Of a stretch of 64,000 bases of DNA, positions 1 through 8,819 are shown piece after piece. Below the pieces are notes generated by a model. The model had not been told where the DNA came from, made no database searches, and was given only the letters and a program-made list of their open reading frames with translations. Position numbers and translations under genes: made by a program. This DNA is from Methylobacterium longum (GTDB lineage: Bacteria; Pseudomonadota; Alphaproteobacteria; Rhizobiales; Beijerinckiaceae): assembly GCF_022179385.1 (NCBI RefSeq), contig NZ_BPQS01000030.1:1-64000 (forward strand). Direction: 5' to 3'. The first letter of the stretch is position 1; each line of letters starts with the position of its first letter.

Positions 1-1
1 C

Positions 2-121
2 GCCATCAGCCGGATCCACCCCGATGCCGGGATGCGCCCGATCGTCGGCTACATCGTGGCCCTGCTGGTCGGGCTCCTCGTCATCATCCTCGTCCCCTGG
101 TTCTCGATCGGGTTTCTCTGA
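2..121 (+). CDS. C-terminal end of a probable TRAP transporter large permease (partial)
   Basis: The window opens inside a reading frame whose last 39 codons encode one strongly hydrophobic helix (Gly-Tyr-Ile-Val-Ala-Leu-Leu followed by Leu-Val-Ile-Ile-Leu-Val) and end in PWFSIGFL before TGA. A final transmembrane helix closing in a Pro-Trp-Phe/Ile-Ser tail is typical of DctM-type subunits, which move organic acids across the inner membrane with a periplasmic receptor. Only the tail is visible, so the assignment rests on this resemblance. The next stretch of DNA belongs to an insertion sequence, which separates this gene from the carboxylate genes downstream. Confidence 0.45.
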   Translation, partial: AISRIHPDAGMRPIVGYIVALLVGLLVIILVPWFSIGFL

Positions 122-378
122 CCGCGACTTCAGCGGACGGGAACAGGTGGTTTTTGCAATACGATACTTCAATCAATCAGCCAGGCCCGAGGGCGGAGTC
201 GGAAAACCGAAACCTCTGGGTTTCGAGCAGGTCATACAATCCCTCGAAAGCGTCGCTGGGCGAAGACGGGCCCTCGTCGATGTTCTGCCGATCCGACTAT
301 GGCCGCTGTCGCACCTTTGGAACAATCTGATCGACGCAGGTCACGATGTTGAAGAGTTCATTTTCGAAAAGCGTAGGG

Positions 379-1727
379 GTGGACGCCCCCTGACGGCATC
401 GATGTGCCAGAGTGGAGGTGTTGCAACACCACTTCAGGAGGCGTCCATGGGTGAGGTTAGCACAGTCGGGATCGATCTGGCTAAATCAGTTTTCCAGGTT
501 CACGGCGCGGATACGAGCGGCGCCGTCGTTTTCCGCAAGAAGCTGCGGCGCGATCAGGTGCTGACGTTCTTCTCGACACTTCCAAGATGCGTGGTCGCGA
601 TGGAGGCATGCGCCAGCGCTCATTACTGGGCCCGTGAGATAGCCTTGGCAGGCCACGAAACGCGGCTCATCCCACCAGCCTACGTAAAGCCGTTCGTGAA
701 GCGGCAGAAGAACGACATGGCCGACGCTGAGGCGATCTGCGAGGCGGCGCAGCGGCCGACGATGCGGTTCGTTCAGGGTAAGAGCGCGCAGGCCCAGGCC
801 TCCGCAGTGGTGTTCCGTACGCGCGACCTGCTCGTGCGTCAGCGGACCCAGTTGATCAACGCACTGCGCGGGCACCTCACGGAGTTCGGGTACGTCGTTC
901 GCCAAGGTGTCGGGCACGTCGGCAAGCTCGTGGCGATCGTCCGCGACCCGACATCCGACGTGCCAGCCGAGGCACGGCCGGTCCTGGCCATCATTGCGGG
1001 CAGCTTGGAGGCGCTCCAGGCGCAGATCGCGCGTCTGGACCGCGAGATCGCCCAACGCGCGAAGGACGATGCCGTGGCCAAGCGGCTGATGACGATACCG
1101 GGTGTCGGCCCGGTGATCGCGACCGCGCTCGTGGCTCTGGCACCGGCCGCCAGCACCTTCCGCCGCGGGCGCGACTTTGCGGCTTGGCTCGGTCTCGTCC
1201 CGCGGCAACACTCCAGCGGCGGCAAGGAGCGGCTGGGGCGAACGACCAAGATGGGCGAGCGCAGCCTGCGACGGTTGCTGATCTTGGGCGCGAGCTCTGC
1301 GACCAAGGTCGCGGCGCGTGATCCCGATAAAGCTGGGGCATGGTTGGCCGGCATGCTGTCGCGCAAGCCGCGCATGCTGATCACCGTTGCCCTGGCGAAC
1401 AAGATGGCGCGGATCGTCTGGGCCTTGATGGCCCACGGCGGCTCCTACAGAGCTCCGGCCACGGCGTAATCGCCACGGCCTGAGGCGTCAGGGAAGCAGG
1501 GAAGGTCAGTCGAGAGGTATGGCGCAACGGTCAGAAGACGGGGTCGGGAAAACCCGTGAATGTCCAGGCGCCTCGAGCGCGCAAAAGCGATTTGGACCCG
1601 ATCCGCGATCTCCATACAGGCCCGCAGCCGTGAGGATGGCTGCATCAACAGGCCGGACACACGGAAGCACCTGAACCTGCGCGCACAGATCTCTCAAACA
1701 CCCCCTTGAATTCGATGGGGCGTCCAC
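379..1727 (+). mobile_element. IS110 family (IS1111-type) insertion sequence
   Basis: A perfect 11-bp inverted repeat, GTGGACGCCCC at 379-389 and GGGGCGTCCAC at 1717-1727, brackets the transposase gene at a spacing of about 1.35 kb. IS1111-type members of the IS110 family carry short subterminal inverted repeats of this kind, so the true tips probably lie a few bases outside these coordinates. A 14-bp perfect palindrome (GGTGTTGCAACACC, 417-430) sits between the left repeat and the transposase start. No target duplication was found, which fits this family. Confidence 0.65.
447..1469 (+). CDS. IS110 family transposase (DEDD type)
   Basis: This 340-residue protein is a complete IS110-type transposase. 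The N-terminal DEDD catalytic domain shows VGIDLAKSVFQVHG with the first Asp, AMEACASAHYWARE with the Glu, and KNDMADAEAI with the paired Asp residues. The C-terminal transposase_20 domain has the expected TIPGVGPVIATAL helix-hairpin-helix and the GRTTKMGERSLRRLL segment. Family length is about 320 to 400 residues. The frame is open back to position 24, but the ATG at 447 is chosen because it is preceded by AGGAG at 436-440 and starts the protein at the conserved Asp strand. It lies inside its inverted repeats and appears intact. Confidence 0.93.
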   Translation: MGEVSTVGIDLAKSVFQVHGADTSGAVVFRKKLRRDQVLTFFSTLPRCVVAMEACASAHYWAREIALAGHETRLIPPAYVKPFVKRQKNDMADAEAICEAAQRPTMRFVQGKSAQAQASAVVFRTRDLLVRQRTQLINALRGHLTEFGYVVRQGVGHVGKLVAIVRDPTSDVPAEARPVLAIIAGSLEALQAQIARLDREIAQRAKDDAVAKRLMTIPGVGPVIATALVALAPAASTFRRGRDFAAWLGLVPRQHSSGGKERLGRTTKMGERSLRRLLILGASSATKVAARDPDKAGAWLAGMLSRKPRMLITVALANKMARIVWALMAHGGSYRAPATA

Positions 1728-2244
1728 ACACGGACATTCCTACGCCAACAGGCTGGGGAGGTGCGGGACCGCCGTTCTCACCGAACTCCAGGCAGTATAT
1801 CTCACCAGCTGCAAACAAGGTAAGTACGCGTCTACCGCTAAGGATCTGAGTTGAGGGCGTCGCAGCCAAGTCAGCCGCCGACGAACAGCTTGGACCAGGA
1901 GCTCAGTCCACGTAGCAGCCGGGTTAATCAAGACCATCGAGTGAGCGCACTTGCGCGTCATCCGATCTAGCTCCGCTGCCCACGTCACATCCTACGACCA
2001 TAACATCGCGGCGCTGTAATGTCTGCCAATCCGATTGATTTGCGAGGTCACTCCGCGCAACGCTGCGCTTCGACCGTGGAGATTTGAACGCGGGCTGGCC
2101 TGAGGAAAGCGCAAGGGAACGATCGAGCAGGATCGAACGCGGCTTCGAAACGCGCTGTGTCGTGTACCCTGCGCAACGTCATCGGGCCCAACTCTAGGCA
2201 GTGGCTTCCGACTCCCACACCTCTCACGATCTCGAGGAAAACTC
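1728..2244. other. Intergenic region between the insertion sequence and the FAH-family gene
   Basis: About 520 bases with no convincing gene. Short frames exist on the minus strand, but none has a good ribosome binding site or recognisable motif. The last 40 bases hold the leader of the FAH-family gene, with GAGGAAAA before its ATG. Confidence 0.5.
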
Positions 2245-3111
2245 ATGCGCGTCTCGTCCGTCCGCACCGTCGCCGGTGACACGCTCGCCTTGTGTCGCGA
2301 GGACGGCCTCTACGACCTGCGCGCGGTCGACGCGTCGCTGCCGGACGGCGTCGGCGCTCTGATCGCTGGCGGCCCTGATCTTGTGGCATGCGCCGGTCGC
2401 GCGGCGAACGGCGCGACTAGTGCAGCGCGGCTCGACGAGGCAGCGCTCCGCTATCGACCTCTCATCGAGCGTCCGGGCAAGATCATCTGCATCGGTCGCA
2501 ACTACGCCGCGCACGCCCGAGAAGGTGGCGCCGAGCCGCTTGCCTATCCCGACGTGTTCATGCGCGCTGCGACCAGCCTCGTCGCCCATGGTGAGCCGCT
2601 GGTGCGGCCGCGCGCCTCCGAGCACTTCGACTACGAGGGCGAACTCGCGTTCGTCATCGGGCGCCGAGCGCGCCACGTGCCCCGCCCAGACGCGTCCACG
2701 ATCATCGCCGGCTACGCGATCTTCAACGAGGGCTCGATCCGTGACTATCAGCGTAAAGCGACGCAGTGGACGATGGGCAAGAACTTCGACGGCACGGGCG
2801 GCTTCGGCCCGGACCTCGTCACGCCCGACGAACTGCCGGACGGTGCCGAGGGCCTGCGGCTCAGGACCATGCTCAACGGCGAGACCATGCAGGACGGCAA
2901 TACGCGCGACTTCATCTTCTCCGTGCCGGAGATTGTGGCGATCTTGACCGAGGTAATGACGCTCGAGCCCGGGGATGTCGTGCTGACGGGTACGCCGGCG
3001 GGCGTAGGCTACGCGCGCAAGCCGCCGCTGTTCATGAAGCCCGGCGACGTGGTCGAGGTGACGATCGAGAAAGTCGGCACGCTCCGCAACACCGTGCGCG
3101 ACGAGGGCTGA
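2245..3111 (+). CDS. Fumarylacetoacetate hydrolase (FAH) family protein
   Basis: This 288-residue cytoplasmic enzyme belongs to the FAH superfamily, whose members hydrolyse, isomerise or decarboxylate acyl-pyruvate-type intermediates of aromatic and sugar-acid catabolism with a bound divalent metal. Visible hallmarks are the KIICIGRNYAAHA strand near residue 80, the metal-ligand segment FDYEGELAFVIGRR near residue 130, GYAIFNEGSIRDYQ near residue 160 and the TGTPAGVG turn near residue 250. Length is normal for the short FAH class. A GAGGAAAA site precedes the ATG. It lies 0.3 kb upstream of tctBA and a Bug protein on the same strand, so it may act on the imported carboxylate; the substrate cannot be read from sequence. 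Confidence 0.88.
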   Translation: MRVSSVRTVAGDTLALCREDGLYDLRAVDASLPDGVGALIAGGPDLVACAGRAANGATSAARLDEAALRYRPLIERPGKIICIGRNYAAHAREGGAEPLAYPDVFMRAATSLVAHGEPLVRPRASEHFDYEGELAFVIGRRARHVPRPDASTIIAGYAIFNEGSIRDYQRKATQWTMGKNFDGTGGFGPDLVTPDELPDGAEGLRLRTMLNGETMQDGNTRDFIFSVPEIVAILTEVMTLEPGDVVLTGTPAGVGYARKPPLFMKPGDVVEVTIEKVGTLRNTVRDEG

Positions 3112-3417
3112 AGGCGTCGCTACGCGTACGTCCGCCGGCGGCAATCGGCGCGCCCTCGCGCAGGCAAAGCCCTCGCCGTGCCGCCGGAGTGGACGCCGAT
3201 TCGGCGGATGAGCGCGGGGCCGCGCGAGCCACCAGTAGATCGGGCACCGACTCTGTACTTAGTTTCGAGACCCGATTGTCTCGTGGGGGCTGATCAGCCT
3301 GTTCCGCTCCGCGCAGGTCGAGGATACACCTTTCGTCGGGAGAGCGTGTGCCCGAGGGTGTACGGCCTCTTCCACGACGACGGCGGAACACCGCCGCGTG
3401 AGGCAGGGGAAGCGCCG
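3112..3417. other. Intergenic spacer before tctB
   Basis: 306 bases between the FAH-family gene and tctB. No gene or clear promoter was recognised. The end carries GGCAGGGGAAGCGCCG, which can serve as the ribosome binding region of tctB. Confidence 0.4.
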
Positions 3418-3840
3418 ATGCTGAATCAGAACCTCGTGCGAGGGCTGTTCCTCGCGGCGGTCGCCCTGTTCTTCGGGCTCGGTGCACTGCGCTACCCCAT
3501 CGGTAACCTGTCGCGGACTGGGCCCGGCCTATTCCCGCTGCTGGTCAGCGGCTTCCTCCTCGTGCTCGCCATCGCGACGCTCGTGAAGTCGCGTTTGGTC
3601 CAGGCGGTGCCGCTCCAATTCAGCGTCGCCAAAATCGCGCTGATCATGTTCGGTCTGTGCGGCTTCGTCTTGATCTCGCAGCACGTAAGCATGCTGCTTG
3701 CGATCGTCTTCATGGTCTTCATCGTGTCGTACGCTGGGACTGCGCCGTCGTGGAAGCGCAACCTCGCAATCTCAGCGGTCCTTGCAGTGATCGCCTACGG
3801 CTTCCAGCGTTTCCTCGGGCTGAACCTGAAGCTGATCTAA
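3418..3840 (+). CDS. tctB: Tripartite tricarboxylate transporter small permease TctB
   Basis: This 140-residue protein has the TctB layout: four hydrophobic helices, the first followed by the characteristic segment with YPIGNLSRTGPGLFP, in which the Gly-Pro-Gly-Phe/Leu-Phe-Pro turn is conserved in the family. TctB is the small inner-membrane subunit that works with TctA and a periplasmic Bug-type receptor to take up di- and tricarboxylates using ion gradients. The ATG at 3418 is chosen over upstream in-frame starts because it gives the normal family length and begins at the first helix. Its stop codon overlaps the tctA start (TAATG), so the two are translationally coupled. Confidence 0.9.
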   Translation: MLNQNLVRGLFLAAVALFFGLGALRYPIGNLSRTGPGLFPLLVSGFLLVLAIATLVKSRLVQAVPLQFSVAKIALIMFGLCGFVLISQHVSMLLAIVFMVFIVSYAGTAPSWKRNLAISAVLAVIAYGFQRFLGLNLKLI

Positions 3841-5390
3841 TGGACATCCTGCACAATCTCGCCTTCGGGTTCGAGCACGCGCTCACGCTCCAGAACCTGT
3901 TCTATTGCGCGCTGGGCTGCACGATTGGCACGATGGTCGGCCTGCTGCCGGGTCTGGGGCCGCTCGCCACAATCAGTCTGCTTCTGCCGCTGACCTACTC
4001 GATTCCAACCAGCAGCGCGCTGATCATGCTGGCGGGCATCTACTACGGCGCGCAATACGGCGACAGCGTCAGCGCAATCACCATGAAGATCCCGCACGCC
4101 GCCTCGATCGTTGCCTGCATCGACGGCTACGCGATGACGCTGAAGGGCCAGACCGGTCTTGCGCTGTTCACCGCCGGCGTGTCGAGCTTTATCGGTGGCA
4201 CGGTCGCAATCGTTGTGCTCGCAGCGCTCGCGCCGAGCTTAGGCGAGGTCGCGCTGCTTTTCGGGCCCGCCGATTACTGCGCGCTGATGCTGCTCGGCTT
4301 TATCTGCGTCAGCGTCGTGACCACGGGTAGCGTGATCAACGGGCTAGCGATGTGTTTGATCGGCGTCCTGCTCGGCCAAATCGGCACTGACCTGGAGACC
4401 GGAACGCCCCGCTTCACCTTCGGCGCGCAATTCCTTGTTGACGGGGTCAGCCTCGTCAGCGTCGCGCTCGGCTGCTTCGGCATCGCCGAGATCACGAAGA
4501 ACCTCGACGAAAAGTCAGAGCGCACCCCGTTCAACGGCAAAATTCACCTCATCCCGACTTGGCCGGAGTTCAAGCGCATCTGGCCCTCCGCGCTGCGCGG
4601 AAGCGTGGCCGGATCGATCCTCGGAATCCTACCGGGCGGGGGGCCCACTATCGCTCAGTTCGCCGCCTACGCGATCGACAAGAAGGTCTCGAAGTACCGC
4701 CACGAGATCGGCACAGGGAGCATCGAGGGCGTAGCGGGTCAGGCAGCAGCGGACGAGGCGGCCGCGCGCACGAGCTTCATCCCGCTGATGAGCATCGGCA
4801 TCCCCGAGAATGCGGTGATGGCGCTGATGATGGCCGCTTTCATCATCAAGGGCATCCAGCCCGGCCCCAACATGATCGCCAAGCATCCTGATCTGTTCTG
4901 GGGTCTGGTCGCGAGCATGTGGATCGGCAACTGCTTCCTGCTGATTATCAACGTGCCGCTGGTTCGGATCTGGCTCTCGGTGTTCAAGATCCCCTACAGC
5001 GTGCTCTTCCCATCAATCCTATTTTTCTGCTGCATCGGCACGTTCAGCGTGAACAATAACCTCGAGGACATCTACGTTACGGCTGCGTTCGGCTTCTTGG
5101 GCTACGTGATGATGCGCCTCGCGCTTGATCCGGCGCCGCTAATGCTCGGATTCATACTTGGCCCGATGCTCGAGGAGAACTTCAGGCGCGCGATGTTGCT
5201 CAGCCGGGGCAGCTTCACAGTCTTCGTTACGCGGCCGATCAGCGCCACGCTGCTCGGGGTGATCCTGGTGCTGTTCATCGCGCAACTCGTCCTGATGCTG
5301 CGCGCTAGGGGCGCCTCGCGAGCCGGTAAACCTGTCGCGGCCTCGGAAAGGGATACGATCGTGGCGAGCCCAGAGAGCGCGCGGAACTGA
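3840..5390 (+). CDS. tctA: Tripartite tricarboxylate transporter large permease TctA
   Basis: This 516-residue membrane protein has about a dozen hydrophobic helices and both copies of the TctA signature: GLLPGLGPLATISLLLPLTY near residue 34 and GILPGGGPTIAQFAAYAIDK near residue 262. The internal duplication and length are typical of the family. It forms the transport channel with TctB in the inner membrane. The start ATG overlaps the tctB stop by one base, and a Bug-type binding protein follows 57 bases later, completing a three-component transporter. Confidence 0.95.
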   Translation: MDILHNLAFGFEHALTLQNLFYCALGCTIGTMVGLLPGLGPLATISLLLPLTYSIPTSSALIMLAGIYYGAQYGDSVSAITMKIPHAASIVACIDGYAMTLKGQTGLALFTAGVSSFIGGTVAIVVLAALAPSLGEVALLFGPADYCALMLLGFICVSVVTTGSVINGLAMCLIGVLLGQIGTDLETGTPRFTFGAQFLVDGVSLVSVALGCFGIAEITKNLDEKSERTPFNGKIHLIPTWPEFKRIWPSALRGSVAGSILGILPGGGPTIAQFAAYAIDKKVSKYRHEIGTGSIEGVAGQAAADEAAARTSFIPLMSIGIPENAVMALMMAAFIIKGIQPGPNMIAKHPDLFWGLVASMWIGNCFLLIINVPLVRIWLSVFKIPYSVLFPSILFFCCIGTFSVNNNLEDIYVTAAFGFLGYVMMRLALDPAPLMLGFILGPMLEENFRRAMLLSRGSFTVFVTRPISATLLGVILVLFIAQLVLMLRARGASRAGKPVAASERDTIVASPESARN

Positions 5391-5447
5391 CGTCCGGGCT
5401 TCGCACGGCCGGCTGCTCGGCCCGGATCGTCGAGGAGGGAGGAACGG

Positions 5448-6440
5448 ATGAAAGAATTGACACGTCGCGGCTTGATCGTCGCCTCGGCGGGCGGTGTCGT
5501 GGCCGGATTGCCGAGCGTCGCCAGCGGTCAAGGTCACAACTGGCCCGAGCGGCCGATCCGGCTCATCGTTCCATATCCTCCGGGTGGCTCGACCGACGTG
5601 CTGGCGCGGCTCCTCGGCGAGCGACTCAAGGATCGGCTCGGCGGCACCTGGGTTGTCGAGAACCGTCCGGGCGCGGGCGGCAACACCGGCATTGACGTCG
5701 TGGCGAAGAGTGCGCCCGACGGCTACACAATCGGTTCGGCCACTGTTGGCCACTTCTCTATCAGCCAGTATCTCTACAGCCGCATGCCCTTCGACTCGGA
5801 CCGGGACCTCATCCCAATCTCGCTGACTTGGGAATTGCCGAACGTCGCGGTGGTGCCCACGCAGCACGTGCCGGCTCGCACGATTCCGGAATTCATTGCC
5901 TGGGCGAAGGGCCGCAGCGGCGGGTACTTCTACGGCAGCCCCGGCGTCGGCACGTCGCCGCACCTCTGCGGCGCGCTCTTCGCCACGCGCATTGGCCTGA
6001 CAGCGACTCACGTCCCGTTCCGCGGTGCCGCGCAGACCATTCCGGCGATGCTTGGCGGCGACGTCCAGCTCGCGATCGACAACCTACCCTCCTACGTCGG
6101 CGCGATCGCAGCCGGCCAATTCCGCGTGCTCGCCGTCACGACGCCCGAGCGCTGGCCGACGCTGCCCGACGTGCCGACCATGGCCGAAGCGGGCGTGCCG
6201 GACTTTGTAGCGACCTCCTGGGCCGCGTTCGTCGCGCCGAGCGCCACGCCTCGGGCGATCGTCGACCGGATCTCGGAGGCGCTGCGCGCGATCGCGGCCG
6301 ACCCGGCAGTCCAGCAGCGCTTCGAGACCGCCGGTGCCCGACCGCTCGGGAGCACGCCGGAAGAGGTGCGGGAGAAGAGCCGGCACGAACGGCCGATTTG
6401 GAAGGAAATGGTCCAGATCTCAGGCGCTCGGCTGGATTAA
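5448..6440 (+). CDS. Bug-type (TctC) periplasmic binding protein of a tripartite tricarboxylate transporter
   Basis: This 330-residue protein is the receptor that presents a carboxylate to TctAB. It starts with a probable Tat-type signal (TRRGLIVASAGG), followed by the family opening WPERPIRLIVPYPPGGSTD. Conserved landmarks are VVENRPGAGGNTG near residue 70, APDGYTIG near residue 87, a VPFRGAAQTIPAMLGGDVQL segment near residue 190 and TTPERWPTLPDVPTMAE near residue 225. The length is normal. A GGAGGGAGG stretch precedes the ATG. It directly follows tctA on the same strand and is most likely its cognate receptor. Confidence 0.93.
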   Translation: MKELTRRGLIVASAGGVVAGLPSVASGQGHNWPERPIRLIVPYPPGGSTDVLARLLGERLKDRLGGTWVVENRPGAGGNTGIDVVAKSAPDGYTIGSATVGHFSISQYLYSRMPFDSDRDLIPISLTWELPNVAVVPTQHVPARTIPEFIAWAKGRSGGYFYGSPGVGTSPHLCGALFATRIGLTATHVPFRGAAQTIPAMLGGDVQLAIDNLPSYVGAIAAGQFRVLAVTTPERWPTLPDVPTMAEAGVPDFVATSWAAFVAPSATPRAIVDRISEALRAIAADPAVQQRFETAGARPLGSTPEEVREKSRHERPIWKEMVQISGARLD

Positions 6441-7148
6441 AGCGTTTCGGAGGACATGCTTCTGAGGCGGGGCTCATCGGAAGGCATTCGAGTTTATATC
6501 CGCCCGCGTGATCGCTACGTGAGGTTGCAAATTATCGGGTGCGCCTGACAGTACGTCAGGTATTCAAATCGCCGCATCCGCCTCGTGGTGTGCGGTTCAT
6601 GTACCTTGCAAATTGAATGAGGAATGCGCAGGCAACGATTCGCTAATCGCGGATGGGCTTTCCTGGATCGGTTGAGTTCGAGTAAACGTTTGTTTGTGAC
6701 AACATATTTATCGAGAAATAATGGTCAGATTGGGCGCGGCCCTGCTGTTTATATCCTTCGTTGGTAGGCAGAAGTACATCGTGAGCCAGAACACGCCGTT
6801 CGCCAGCGCTCTCGCACTCCTGATGCCGTTAGTGGGTCTTGCCGGAATGCGGCAGTTCGGCTTCGCGCTATATCGGTCATTCAGATTGAGTTTGGCTAAC
6901 CCCGCACGCCGTTCGCCCATCTCGCTTATCGCCGCCTTGTCACGGCTCGGCCATCCGAAAGCGCAGAACGGCTTACGGATGTGCCTGCGTGGTGCACGTT
7001 TGGGTCGATGCGCACAACGATGGAATTGCGGCCGTAAATTACAACCAGCTGAGACAGCTAACTCTAGTCAGGTTGAAGCCATCGTTTTCCCGCGTAAAAT
7101 GCGCGTCGATCGGCCCCGACAAACAAATGGGTCGCGGGGAGGATGTAC
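6441..7148. other. Intergenic region between the two Bug genes
   Basis: About 700 bases separate the two binding-protein genes. Around 6660-6720 the DNA becomes AT-rich (CGTTTGTTTGTGACAACATATTTATC), which could hold a promoter. An open frame from 6721 begins with a hydrophobic stretch but lacks a ribosome binding site and runs into the next gene out of frame; I do not call it. GGGGAGG at 7138-7144 is the ribosome binding site of the next gene. Confidence 0.4.
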
Positions 7149-8129
7149 ATGGCAACCAGGTGGTCACGCCGCTCCCTACTTGGGATCGGAGCCGGCGCAG
7201 GCGCAGCACTCATGGGCCGGCCCGCGCTAGCGCAGACCTATCCGACGCGCCCAATCCGCTTCATCGTCGGCTATGCCCCCGGTGGCACGACCGACTTGCT
7301 GGCCCGCCTCATCGCCGAGCCGCTCAGCCGACGCCTGGGTCAGCAAGTCCTGGTCGAGAACCGGCCGGGGGCAGCCAACAACATCGGTACCGACGCCGTC
7401 GTCCGCGCCGAAGCAGACGGCTATACGATCCTGCTCACCAACCCGGCCAACGCCATTAACGATAGTCTATACAAGAAGCTGAGCTTCAATTTCCAGCGCG
7501 ATATCGCGCCGGTAGCAGGGATCACGCGCTCGCCCAACATTATGGAGATCAGCCCAAAATTGCCGGTCAAGACCGTCGCCGAATTCATTACCTACTGCAA
7601 GGCGAACCCAGACAAGGTGAACATGGCCTCCTCGGGCGTCGGAACGTCGGTGCATATGTCGGGAGAATTGTTCAAGGCGATGACGGGCGTGAAGATGGTG
7701 CACGTGCCATATCGCGGCGCCGGGCCGGCGATTACCGACCTGCTGGCCGGCAATGCTGACGTGTTGTTCGACAACCTGCCGTCCTCGATCGGCCACGTGC
7801 GATCAGGCAGCCTGCGTGCTCTCGCGGTGACGACGGCCGAGCGCTCCCCGACGCTGCCGGACATATCGACAGTGGCTGAAACTGTGCCGGGCTACGAGGC
7901 GAGCGCCTGGTTTGGCATCGGCGCACCGCGCAAAACTCCGCCCGAGTTAATCGCGCGGTTGAACAGAGAGGTGAACGAGATCTTGGTCGATCCGGCGATG
8001 GAGAAAAAACTCGGCGACCTCGGCGGAGCACCGCTGCGGCTCTCCCCCGAGGCGTTCGGCGCGCTGATTGGCGAGGAGGTCGAGAAGTGGCGCAAGGTGG
8101 TGGCGTTCTCCGGCGCGACGGTCGACTGA
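7149..8129 (+). CDS. Second Bug-type (TctC) periplasmic binding protein
   Basis: This 326-residue protein is a paralogue of the receptor 0.7 kb upstream. It has a canonical twin-arginine signal (SRRSLLGIGAGAGAAL), the family opening TYPTRPIRFIVGYAPGGTTD, VLVENRPGAANNIGTDAV, a VPYRGAGPAITDLLAGNADV segment and TTAERSPTLPDISTVAE. The ATG at 7149 is preferred to the one at 7143 because the GGGGAGG site then sits at a normal distance. Such orphan receptors are common and often outnumber TctAB permeases; this one may feed the same permease with another ligand. Confidence 0.92.
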   Translation: MATRWSRRSLLGIGAGAGAALMGRPALAQTYPTRPIRFIVGYAPGGTTDLLARLIAEPLSRRLGQQVLVENRPGAANNIGTDAVVRAEADGYTILLTNPANAINDSLYKKLSFNFQRDIAPVAGITRSPNIMEISPKLPVKTVAEFITYCKANPDKVNMASSGVGTSVHMSGELFKAMTGVKMVHVPYRGAGPAITDLLAGNADVLFDNLPSSIGHVRSGSLRALAVTTAERSPTLPDISTVAETVPGYEASAWFGIGAPRKTPPELIARLNREVNEILVDPAMEKKLGDLGGAPLRLSPEAFGALIGEEVEKWRKVVAFSGATVD

Positions 8130-8136
8130 CAGCGGC

Positions 8137-8148
8137 GTCCTGCAGGAC
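8137..8148. terminator. Palindrome just after the second Bug gene
   Basis: A perfect 12-bp palindrome, GTCCTGCAGGAC, lies 8 bases past the stop codon and is flanked by complementary CGGC and CGCCG, giving a longer GC-rich hairpin. There is no T-run, so a role in stopping transcription or stabilising the transcript is possible but unproven. Confidence 0.3.
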
Positions 8149-8368
8149 CGCCGGTGCGGCTCCTGGAACGTCGGACCCGCTTTGGCGGGGCAACCCGCGG
8201 TGAGCATGGCCCGGCATGGTCTATCGGGTCGGGCCGCTCTCCACCCGCAAGGGTGATGAACAGAAGTGAACTTCACACCCGAGACTGGACGTTCAGCTCT
8301 GCGCCCAATCCAACCATTCAGCTGGCTGCGGCGACAGCCCATAAGCGCACGCCGCGGATCGAGATCGG

Positions 8369-8662
8369 TCATTCGACTGCCACGATAGCCCAGTCAGCCT
8401 GGTCGACCATCGCTTCGTGGTCGGCGAGGCCGCTGTCGGCAGTCTTGCCTTCAGCGTCGTAGCCGTCGTCGGTGTCGTGACGGGGTGCTTTGAAGTCGCG
8501 ACCAGGCCGCTCCAAAGCGACGGCCTCAACGTCCGTGTCGCCATCCATAGCGTCGCGGAGGCCAATCCAGCCGCCGATCAAATCCTCGCCCTTAGCGCGA
8601 GACAGAGCGCGGATGGCAGTGTGACCGCCCTTACCTGTGCTGAAGCAAGCGCGGGTGTTCAC
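8369..8662 (-). CDS. Hypothetical small acidic protein (uncertain)
   Basis: A 97-residue frame begins at a GTG and has an amphipathic N-terminal half (AIRALSRAKGEDLIGGWIGL) and an acidic C-terminal half rich in Asp and Glu. I recognise no family. It lies alone between the second Bug gene and an IS3 element, and its ribosome binding site is poor. The region just downstream (about 8290-8345) resembles one of the dispersed repeats, so this may be decayed or non-coding DNA. Confidence 0.25.
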   Translation of the reverse strand: MNTRACFSTGKGGHTAIRALSRAKGEDLIGGWIGLRDAMDGDTDVEAVALERPGRDFKAPRHDTDDGYDAEGKTADSGLADHEAMVDQADWAIVAVE

Positions 8663-8819
8663 CGCCGCTGAGGGGCGGTGTACGATAATGGGTAGCCAGG
8701 TGACGGTTCCAAAGGCGTCGCGTGGTTAGGGCCGGTTGGAAGCTTGAGCCCTTCCTTCCGGTCCGCCTTTCGTACAAGCCTGAATCATGCTGGAGTTGAC
8801 CCTGTTTGTGGTCCACGGC

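Noticed and set aside
486..1436. Long minus-strand frame of 316 codons opposite the IS110 transposase
   Set aside because: It is the high-GC shadow of the transposase gene, with a composition rich in Arg, His and Pro and no motifs.
2224..3144. 306-codon minus-strand frame opposite the FAH-family gene
   Set aside because: The plus-strand frame carries the conserved FAH motifs, and the minus-strand product is Arg/Asp-rich shadow sequence.
6721..7230. Plus-strand frame of 169 codons between the two Bug genes
   Set aside because: It begins with a hydrophobic stretch but lacks a ribosome binding site, degenerates into Arg/Cys-rich sequence and overlaps the second Bug gene out of frame.
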